Assembly: GCF_026626705.1 (NCBI RefSeq)
Contig: NZ_JAPNKC010000001.1
Span: forward strand, 7,210,001 to 7,274,000
DNA length: 64,000 nt
Reading direction: 5' to 3'
From: Pyxidicoccus sp. MSG2
Lineage (GTDB): Bacteria > Myxococcota > Myxococcia > Myxococcales > Myxococcaceae
Within the stretch, counting starts at the first letter, position 1, and each line of letters opens with the position of its first letter. Under the pieces are notes generated by a model. That model was not told the DNA's origin and searched no databases. It saw nothing but the letters and a program-made list of their open reading frames with translations. The position numbers and the translations under genes are program-made. This document shows positions 55,797 to 64,000 of the stretch, piece by piece.

Positions 55797-58700
55797 TCAC
55801 TGCGTCTGTCGGTATTCGTAGGCGGTGCCGGGCGGGCACTTCCACCGCTGGTCCTGGCACTGCAGGTAGTGGGTGCGCTCGTGCTCGGCGAACTCGTTGC
55901 GACTCGGCATGGCGGCCACCCGGTCCACCAGCGTCTCGAAGGTGGCGGGGTGGAGGCGGAGGCTCGAGCCGTCCGCCGCCATCGTCACCAACCACCGGCC
56001 ATCGGGCGTGAAGGCGGCCCAGCGGAGAGGCGCGGGCTCCGACTCCAGCGCCGCGGCGATCATCCAGCGCCCGTCACTGCCCTGCCGCCAGAGCAGCCCG
56101 CGGCCGTCCCTGCTCGCGCTGAACAGGCACGAGCCGCTCGCGTTCCAGGCCAGGTGCTCGATTCCCCCCCACCGCGTCTGGGGGCTCGCCACCAGGTCGT
56201 AGCCGCGCGAATCCCAGATACCCACCAGTCCTCCGGCGTCACCCGTGGCGAGGAACTGTCCATCCGGGCTCCAGGAGACCCGGCAGGCCGCGAACATCAG
56301 TCGCAGACTCCACAGCGGCTTTCCGAGCGCGCAGACGCTCGGGCAATCGTAGATGCGAGCCCAGCCGTCATTGCAGGCGATGGCGAGCTGCTTGCCCGAC
56401 GGGCTCCAGGCCAGGTCCCACAGCCTGTCCTGCTCCGCTCCCGAGGGGTGCATCAGCTCCGCTCTCGTGACGTCCCAGAATCTGGGCTCCTTGTCCTTCT
56501 TCAGCGCGAGTCCCAGGGCGTGGCCGGAGGGGTGCCACACCAGCCTCGTGAGGTCGTGTGGCAGCTTATTCACGGACGCTTCGCGTTCGCCGGAGTCGGT
56601 CCATAGGGAGAAGGACCGCGCCCCGTCCTGGACCGCGACATGCTTTCCATCGGGGCTCCAGCAGGCCGCGAAACCGCGCCCCTTCACGCCGGGGGCGGTG
56701 CTGAAGTCGTGGCCCTCCCAGAGCGGCAGGGACTTGTGCGCCGCGGCCGGCAGGGCGGCCTGGTGCGGCCTGCGCGGACTGTAGCGGGCCCAGGCGGTAC
56801 CAGGAGTCCCCGGCTTCAGCGGGAGCTCCGGCGGGTGGAGGAGGGTGCCGTCCTTCTTCAAGCGCCGCTCCACTTCGTCCCAGGTGTCGTGGCGCTCGGG
56901 GCCGCCGAGCGTGTCGTCCCAGATGCGCGCCGTGGCATCCGCGCTCACGGTGACCAGGCGCCTGCCATCGGGGCTCCACGCCACCTGATGGATGCGTCCG
57001 GAGTGGCCGGTGAGCGTCGCCACCGTCTGGCCGCTCTCCGCGTGCCAGACCCGGGCCTGGTTGCCGCTCCAGGTCGCGAGGACTCCGGGCCGCCTGGGAT
57101 TCCACGTGACTCCCTCCAGCGGATCTCCTTCCACCGGGAGGACATTCAGGAGGTGGCCCGAGTCCGTGTGCCAGATGCGCAGCGCCCTGGCACTGGCCCC
57201 TGCCAGCCACCTGCCGTCCGAGCTCCAGGCCACGTGCTCCACCGGGCCGGGCGTCTCCAGTTGCTCCACCTTCTTCCCGGAGCCGGAGCCGCGGAGCAGG
57301 GCGGCTCCCTTCGCGCCCCCGGCGGCGAGCACCGGCTTCCACGGGTGCCAGGCCACCGTGCGCACCCCCTTCACGGGGAAGGCCTCCTGCTTGGAGACCG
57401 TGTGCTGGCTGTCGCGCCGCTCCACGCGCCAGATTCCCACCTCGTTGCGCCCGGCCGTGGCGAAGCGCTTCCCATCGGGTGCCCAGACCGCGTCGCGAAC
57501 TTCGGCAAGCCCGGGCGTCACCCGCTCGGAGTCACTCACCGGGAGCAGCTTCTTCCTCGCCACGCTGAGCAGGCCCGCGTGCCACGAGGTGTCGCTCCTG
57601 CTGGAGCCGCCCTCGCTGAAGGGCCCGAGCAGCAGCCCCTGCCTGGGTGAGAACCGGAGCCCCCAGGGGCTCTGGGTTCCCCCCTCATGGGAGTGCACCA
57701 CCCTGGCTCCAGGTTCGCCCACCCTCATCACCCGGACCTGGCAGTCATTGCCAACGCTGGCCAGCAGGTTGTCCCGTCCGGCCCAGGCAAGCGCGTTCAC
57801 GCCGGGGTTGTTGGCGCTCTCGTCCACCGTGAGGGATTCGGGCTCCTTCCATGGTGAATGGAGGTCCCAGATGCGCACCGTGCCCGTCCTGTCTCCGGTG
57901 GCCAGGTATCTGCCATCCGGACTCCAGGCGGCGCAGAGGGTCGCCGAGCCATTCGAGAGGACGCGCAGGCAGAGCCCACGGTGCTCGAGCACCGCACGCA
58001 GCACCTCGTCGAGCAGCGTCTGGGACTCCAGCGGGAGAGGGAGGCGTCGTGGGCCGGGGCGGGCGCCGTTCGAGGCCTCGTGGACGTACTCCGTGGCCTC
58101 GAGCGCGAGCAGCCGCGCCAGCTCGGGGGCGCCCTCCCGGACCTGCTGGTCCGCCTCGGAGAGGAGGGTCCGCATCCGGACGTTCGCCTGCGCCTGCCGC
58201 AGCTCCGTCAGGTAGCCGCGGTAGGTCTCCAGCATCCCCGCGGCTTCCAGCATCACGTCGCCGGTCATCGTGCGCGTCTTCAAGACGGTGAGCTCCACCC
58301 GGGAGGACTGTCCTTCCGCGCGCTCCAGCAGCGCGGGCTCCCCCACCTTCACCTCCTTCTGGAAGATGCGGAGCTTCAGGTAGTCCGCGAGGGCCCGCGC
58401 CCGGCGCCGGGCGGTGGCCTCGTCCGGCGCGGTGAGCTGGATCTGGAAGGACTCGATGGCCTTCTGGGTGTGGAGGTATTCCGCCAGCTCGGAGAGGACC
58501 GTGTCGCTCGTGGACCTCAGCTCGGAGCGGCTCTGGAGGTCCCGGAAGACCAGCGGGAGCGCCAGCTCTATCTGCTCCGGCGTCGTGTCATTGGCGGAGC
58601 GCGGCCTGCTCCGGAGCCACCACGAGTTGTTCAGCCGCCTTCTCCAGGCGGTCCGGGCCCGGAGGGCCGCCGAGGACACCTCCAGGCTGCAGTGGGCCCT

Positions 58701-61250
58701 CTCGACGATGCGCCGGCCGGACTTGAAGTCCAGCAGCTGGATGCTGGAGCGCTCCGGCTGGTACATCACGGCCCCGCCGTCGCGGTCCTGGAGGCCTCCT
58801 GACAGCCGTCCCATGATTTGCAGCATCCGGAAGCTGTCCTTGATGCGCAGGCACGGATTGAGCTGGCGCCACAGGTCCCCCGTCCAGGGGCGCGGGAAGC
58901 TGCGCTTGCGTGGCGAGACCCGGGAGATGGGGTTCGCGGCGATGAGGATGTCCGCCCCTTCCGTCCGGAGGACATCCGTCGGCACGTTGGCCACCAGTCC
59001 TCCGTCCAGCAGGCGGCGGTTCCCGATGAGGGTGGGGCCGAAGAGGGGAGGCAGCGAGCTGCTGGCCCGGATGCCGCGCCCGACGGACCCGGTGCGCAAA
59101 TCCCACTCCACCCCCACGTCCGCGTCGGTCACCACCGGGAAGAACGGCACCTCCAGCTCATCGAGCAGGCACCCACCGAGCTGGAGGTCGGTCCACCATT
59201 CCAGAATCGCACTCGACAGGGCGCTGAGGCCGATGATGGGCAGCATGAGGGAGGACTGCTGCTCGAGCAGCGCGAGCGCCTTGCGACCGCCGACGCAATA
59301 GAACGCCCCGACCACGGCGCCGAAGCTGGAGCCGGAGACCATGTCGATGGGCACCCGCAGCCGGGAGGACTCCTCCGCGTCGTCCTCCGCCGCCTCCAGG
59401 TCCAGCCTGCGCAGCAAGGCGATGCTCACGAAGCCGAAGGACCCTCCTCCTCCGAGCGCCAGCCCGACGCGGCGCCCGGTGGCGGCCCGCGCCCAGCGCT
59501 CGAACCTCTCCCGGAGGACCTCCTGGCCCCGCCCCTCCAGCGACGTTGGCAACGGTGCTCCGTCGCGCCAGGAAGCGGGGAAGCGCACGCGGACCGTCCC
59601 CATGGGCCACTCGGGTGGCTCGTCGGACCTGCTGGCGGTGCGCAGCTGGCGCAGCTTGCGGCGCGCGGCCCCTGTCACCAGGGCGGCGGCCCGCGCGGCC
59701 TTGTCCCGCTTCGTCAGCGGCGCCTTGCCGTTCATGAGGCTCGCCAGCGACAGCCCCGGGCCCGGCCCGGTTTCGTCGTCGGAGAGCACGCCGGTGTTGA
59801 TGCGCTTCACCCTGTCTGGAAGCTCCAGCGTGGGGGGCTGCCGGGAGCGGCTCAGGTGGAGGTACTTGATGGGCACCTCGGCCGGCGTCTCCCGGGCAAG
59901 CTGCTGGAGCACCTCCTGGCGCGCTTCGGCCGTGAGCGCCGAGGTATCCACCAGGGTGACATTGATGCGGCCGGCGAACCCGCCGTTCTCCAGACTCCAC
60001 CAGGTGGTCATCGTGCTCGGCGGGAGGAGGGGCTCTCCATCGGTCCGGGTGGGGGGCCGCTCACAGTCAGCCACCCAGCCGTTCATGGCCCTGGCGGGCC
60101 TCTGGGGCGTGAAGTGGCCCTGGGGCGACGCGCCCTCCACGAGCCGCACCACGAGGACATGCTCCTGGAGGTGGACCGCCATCCGTTCGGCGAGGAGTCG
60201 GCCCAGCGCGCTCCACGGAGGCATGTCCTTTTCGGATTCTCCCCACACGATGACCTGGTGCGCCGCGGGCGGCGGCGGCGCGTCGAGCAGCTCGGGGCTT
60301 CCCCTCGTGACGGCGCGGTCGAAGTCCGGCTCCGTGGCCCGGACGTGATTGAACCACTCCCCGCGGATGTGGAAGGCGAGGGCACCCTGTCCCGCATCCT
60401 TCAGCATCACGGGCCCTGCCAGTGGCTTGTGGGCCAGGAAGTTTTCGAGCCCGACGCAGGTCGGGGCTTCGAGCTCGGTGACGGGGCCGCTGGCGGAGAC
60501 GACCTCGCCATGCCCCCGGAGCACGACGTAGAACCCCTCCGGAACGACGGGGTCCGAGAACAGCGGCGTCCCCTCCGGGCCTCCGTTCAACTCCACCGGT
60601 GCGGCGCCCTCCGCGAGCCGGAAGAGGTCCGCGTCCTGGGCGTTGGCCAGCCGCGGCGACTCGCTCAGCACGCGCACGAGGTCCACCGCGCGGGCGTCCG
60701 CCTCATGGGCCGCGAGAAGCCGGGCGAGCAGCGTGTCGTTGTACTGAAAGGCCTGCTTGAACTGAGTGCACTGCAGCTCCAGCAACTGGGTGCGGACGCG
60801 GGCCCTGGCCTCCTCTCCCGGACGGACCTCCTGGTCCTTGCTCCATTCGGCCAGCGTCCGCAGACCCAGGAGGCTTCCTGGCCCGCGCACCTGCCTTCCG
60901 TGAGGCAGGGCGCGGCAGTTGCGGTTCACCTCCACCGCGCCGGAGACGATGAAGCGCAGGGCAGGCGGACGCCGTGCGAGGTCTTCGTCGGGCTCGAGGG
61001 TGATGTGCTTCAACAGGGGTGCCAGCACCGACAGCCAGGCCCGCTGCTCCGGCTGCGCCGACGTCTCCGGGCCCGCTCCTGCCCGCGTTCGCTCCCTGGG
61101 TCCATGCGCACGCCGAGCCTTCAGTCCTCCCCCGGAGTGACCATCGGCCTTCCTTCCCTTCCTCCGCCTCGAGCTGTCCGGAGGGGGCATCCGGAGGGTG
61201 GGGCAGGTGGATAGGAAGGTGAGAACGTCGTTCTCGGGAATGCGCGGCAT
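55797..61250 (-). CDS. Giant cNMP-patatin-(OmpA-like)-WD40 protein
   Basis: 1817 residues, no signal peptide. Residues ~90-330 resemble two cyclic nucleotide-binding domains, as in neuropathy target esterases. The patatin domain has LALGGGGSFGF (~603), MVSGSSFGAVVG with the Ser of G-x-S-x-G (~641) and LLDGGLVANVPTD with the catalytic Asp (~749). About 915-990 is an OmpA-like segment (ARRRARALADYL, RVELTVLK). ARLLALEATEYVHE, a linker usual before STAND-type WD40 repeats, leads to ten or so WD40 units (~1100-1800), many with AWSPDGRYLATGD. Start ATG 61250 was preferred over an upstream GTG because GGGGGA precedes it. It is a likely phospholipase gated by ligand binding. Confidence 0.85.
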   Translation of the reverse strand: MPRIPENDVLTFLSTCPTLRMPPPDSSRRRKGRKADGHSGGGLKARRAHGPRERTRAGAGPETSAQPEQRAWLSVLAPLLKHITLEPDEDLARRPPALRFIVSGAVEVNRNCRALPHGRQVRGPGSLLGLRTLAEWSKDQEVRPGEEARARVRTQLLELQCTQFKQAFQYNDTLLARLLAAHEADARAVDLVRVLSESPRLANAQDADLFRLAEGAAPVELNGGPEGTPLFSDPVVPEGFYVVLRGHGEVVSASGPVTELEAPTCVGLENFLAHKPLAGPVMLKDAGQGALAFHIRGEWFNHVRATEPDFDRAVTRGSPELLDAPPPPAAHQVIVWGESEKDMPPWSALGRLLAERMAVHLQEHVLVVRLVEGASPQGHFTPQRPARAMNGWVADCERPPTRTDGEPLLPPSTMTTWWSLENGGFAGRINVTLVDTSALTAEARQEVLQQLARETPAEVPIKYLHLSRSRQPPTLELPDRVKRINTGVLSDDETGPGPGLSLASLMNGKAPLTKRDKAARAAALVTGAARRKLRQLRTASRSDEPPEWPMGTVRVRFPASWRDGAPLPTSLEGRGQEVLRERFERWARAATGRRVGLALGGGGSFGFVSIALLRRLDLEAAEDDAEESSRLRVPIDMVSGSSFGAVVGAFYCVGGRKALALLEQQSSLMLPIIGLSALSSAILEWWTDLQLGGCLLDELEVPFFPVVTDADVGVEWDLRTGSVGRGIRASSSLPPLFGPTLIGNRRLLDGGLVANVPTDVLRTEGADILIAANPISRVSPRKRSFPRPWTGDLWRQLNPCLRIKDSFRMLQIMGRLSGGLQDRDGGAVMYQPERSSIQLLDFKSGRRIVERAHCSLEVSSAALRARTAWRRRLNNSWWLRSRPRSANDTTPEQIELALPLVFRDLQSRSELRSTSDTVLSELAEYLHTQKAIESFQIQLTAPDEATARRRARALADYLKLRIFQKEVKVGEPALLERAEGQSSRVELTVLKTRTMTGDVMLEAAGMLETYRGYLTELRQAQANVRMRTLLSEADQQVREGAPELARLLALEATEYVHEASNGARPGPRRLPLPLESQTLLDEVLRAVLEHRGLCLRVLSNGSATLCAAWSPDGRYLATGDRTGTVRIWDLHSPWKEPESLTVDESANNPGVNALAWAGRDNLLASVGNDCQVRVMRVGEPGARVVHSHEGGTQSPWGLRFSPRQGLLLGPFSEGGSSRSDTSWHAGLLSVARKKLLPVSDSERVTPGLAEVRDAVWAPDGKRFATAGRNEVGIWRVERRDSQHTVSKQEAFPVKGVRTVAWHPWKPVLAAGGAKGAALLRGSGSGKKVEQLETPGPVEHVAWSSDGRWLAGASARALRIWHTDSGHLLNVLPVEGDPLEGVTWNPRRPGVLATWSGNQARVWHAESGQTVATLTGHSGRIHQVAWSPDGRRLVTVSADATARIWDDTLGGPERHDTWDEVERRLKKDGTLLHPPELPLKPGTPGTAWARYSPRRPHQAALPAAAHKSLPLWEGHDFSTAPGVKGRGFAACWSPDGKHVAVQDGARSFSLWTDSGEREASVNKLPHDLTRLVWHPSGHALGLALKKDKEPRFWDVTRAELMHPSGAEQDRLWDLAWSPSGKQLAIACNDGWARIYDCPSVCALGKPLWSLRLMFAACRVSWSPDGQFLATGDAGGLVGIWDSRGYDLVASPQTRWGGIEHLAWNASGSCLFSASRDGRGLLWRQGSDGRWMIAAALESEPAPLRWAAFTPDGRWLVTMAADGSSLRLHPATFETLVDRVAAMPSRNEFAEHERTHYLQCQDQRWKCPPGTAYEYRQTQ

Positions 61251-61470
61251 GAATTCATCCCCCGGATTCGAAGCGCCTTGTTCGAGGGTAATCACCTGCG
61301 CTCGGGGCCATGGTCACCGAGCAGCCATCGCACGGTGCGCATGGGCCCTGCCGTGTCATCCCCGGAACCGTTCGCTTCGGCACGCTGGCCCGGCGAGGCG
61401 GGCTCAAGTGCTAGCTTCCTCCAGTGGCCTCGGGGGAGGTGCGGATGGAGCGTTTCCTGGAGGTGGGGCG

Positions 61471-62439
61471 GTGATTCCGGTCCGGATACTGGGAACGGCC
61501 AGCGTGCTGCCGGAGCGCAGGGTCACCACGCGGGAGCTGGGCGAGGCCCTGGGGCGCAACCCCTCGGCGATTGAACACAAGACAGGCATCCGGGCCCGCC
61601 ACTGGTCGCCTCCGGGCACGAGCATGGCCGAGCTGGGCGCCCAGGCGCTGCGCGGGGCCCTGGCGGCCGCGGGGCTGGACGCCCGGAATCTGCGGCGCAT
61701 CCTGTTCGTCTCCTCCACGGGGGGCGACGTCCTCATCCCGGCCACCGCCAACCGTGTCGCCGCGGCGCTGGGGCTGGCGGGCACCTGCGATGCGTTCGAC
61801 CTCAACAATGCCTGCATGGGTTTCGTCTCGGCCTTCGACGTGGCCAGCCGCTCGGTGGCGACCGGGCTCGGGCCGGTGGCCATCGTCGTGGTGGAGCTCG
61901 GCTCGCGCATCATCAGCGTGGAGGAGCCCCGGCCCTACCTCGTCTTCGGTGATGCGGCCGCGGCCGCCATCGTGGGGACGGCCCGCGACGGTGAAGGTGT
62001 CCTGGGAGCGGCCTTCGGCAATGACGGTACCCAGCCCTCCGACGTGTGGATGGCCCACCCCCTGGTGACCCGCACCGCCGAGCGGGTCCGGTTCGAGTTC
62101 TCCAACCAGCACATCGCGGAGGTGGCCATCGAGGCCTTGAAGACCGCCACCCGTGCCGTCCTGGAGCAGGCCTGTCTGTCATTGGCGGAGGTGGAGTGGG
62201 TGCTGCCGCACCAGCCCAATGGGGCCATGCTGCGGCTCATCACCGAGGCGCTCGGGGTGGACCCGGCGCGAATCGTTCCGGTGGTGGAGGAGGTCGGCAG
62301 CGTGGGGGCGGCCTCCATTCCCATCAGCCTCGACCGCTTGCTGCGGACCCGCACGGTGCGCGCCGGGGCGCGGCTCCTGATGGTGGGCGTCGGGGCGGGA
62401 GTCTCGCACGGAGCCGTGCTCTACCGGGTCGGTGGATGA
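61471..62439 (+). CDS. 3-oxoacyl-ACP synthase III-like enzyme
   Basis: A 322-residue thiolase-fold protein. RILGTASVLPERRVTTREL, TGIRARHW, DLNNACMGFVSAFDVA (Cys 115), VLPHQPNGAML (His 247) and VGSVGAASIPISLDRLL match KAS III. In FabH the last motif is GNTSAASIP with the catalytic Asn; here Ser 277 takes that position, so decarboxylative condensation may be altered. GTG start, 8 nt after GGAGG. It is divergent from the patatin-WD40 gene; no acyl carrier gene is near. Confidence 0.88.
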   Translation: MIPVRILGTASVLPERRVTTRELGEALGRNPSAIEHKTGIRARHWSPPGTSMAELGAQALRGALAAAGLDARNLRRILFVSSTGGDVLIPATANRVAAALGLAGTCDAFDLNNACMGFVSAFDVASRSVATGLGPVAIVVVELGSRIISVEEPRPYLVFGDAAAAAIVGTARDGEGVLGAAFGNDGTQPSDVWMAHPLVTRTAERVRFEFSNQHIAEVAIEALKTATRAVLEQACLSLAEVEWVLPHQPNGAMLRLITEALGVDPARIVPVVEEVGSVGAASIPISLDRLLRTRTVRAGARLLMVGVGAGVSHGAVLYRVGG

Positions 62440-62651
62440 AGGCCGACACCGGCAGGCGGGCCGGGGTCCCTCCCCACCGTCGAAGCCCCTCCGAGTAGGA
62501 CCCGGGCCGGCCCCAATCAATACATATCGGCCGGGCCGACTCCGTCTTCATGGGTGTCGTGTGAAGAGGGGACTGCCATGCTCGGACAATCATCGTCGGG
62601 GCCACCGCGAGAGGCATTGGAAGGAACCGCCTTCCGGGCGCCCCCCCGCCC

Positions 62652-64000
<1,349 letters not shown>

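Noticed and set aside
55797..61250. Two genes fused by an assembly error (patatin and WD40)
   Set aside because: The frame and codon bias stay constant, and an STAND-type linker joins the parts naturally; nothing marks a junction.

Overview
The window is 64 kb of very GC-rich DNA with dense genes. Many lipoproteins, eukaryote-like Ser/Thr kinases, a membrane-anchored CHAT protease, a SitA-like lipoprotein toxin and a mannose-family PTS point to a myxobacterium of the Myxococcaceae (Myxococcus, Corallococcus or Pyxidicoccus). This is inferred from gene content and codon use; no rRNA gene or exact match is available.

Layout. (1) 1-13.8 kb: end of a DUF6624-like gene, a PrxQ peroxiredoxin, a complete mannose-type PTS operon (EIIA, EIIB, EIIC, EIID, HPr, EI), a PRC-barrel-like gene, then a minus-strand run of MgtC-like protein, lipoprotein, MMPL/RND transporter, 'site-specific recombinase' membrane protein and MlaC/HpnM-like protein. 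(2) 13.9-22 kb: metK, a class D beta-lactamase-like protein, a CHAT/TPR protein with a partner lipoprotein, YchJ-like protein, UppP and a Nudix hydrolase. (3) 22-36.8 kb: surface polysaccharide and sugar metabolism (MBOAT acyltransferase with a double SGNH protein, mannose-1-phosphate guanylyltransferase, phosphohexomutase, ROK glucokinase), interleaved with the SitA-like toxin, a PilZ-containing kinase, a CotH lipoprotein, a flavin reductase and a thiol peroxidase lacking its resolving cysteine. (4) 36.8-39.3 kb: response regulator, sigma factor and LtrA-like membrane protein. (5) 39.3-55.2 kb: an accessory metabolic island with a GH13 enzyme, a ThDP-dependent decarboxylase-like enzyme, a double DJ-1/PfpI protein, an AGE-like (alpha/alpha)6-barrel protein, a VOC protein, a GMC oxidoreductase, five SnoaL/NTF2-like genes, two paralogous repeat proteins and an alpha/beta hydrolase. 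(6) 55.2-64 kb: a CMD-like protein, a 1817-residue cNMP-patatin-(OmpA-like)-WD40 protein, a KAS III-like enzyme and the start of a kinase-ATPase.

The most interesting signal is a promoter-like element repeated seven times in region 5, upstream of seven genes or operons on both strands: YRTCACR, then 16-17 nt, then TCYA(K)(K)G, ending 20-59 nt before a start codon. It looks like the promoter of an ECF-type sigma factor (the -35 box resembles the TGTCACA of ECF41) and would tie LtrA, the GH13 enzyme, the oxidoreductase operon and the SnoaL-like genes into one regulon that I do not recognise as described. The second highlight is the patatin-WD40 giant; others are the SitA-like toxin without a neighbouring immunity gene, the tandem SGNH protein, and a probable one-base frameshift in a C7 run at the start of the last kinase.
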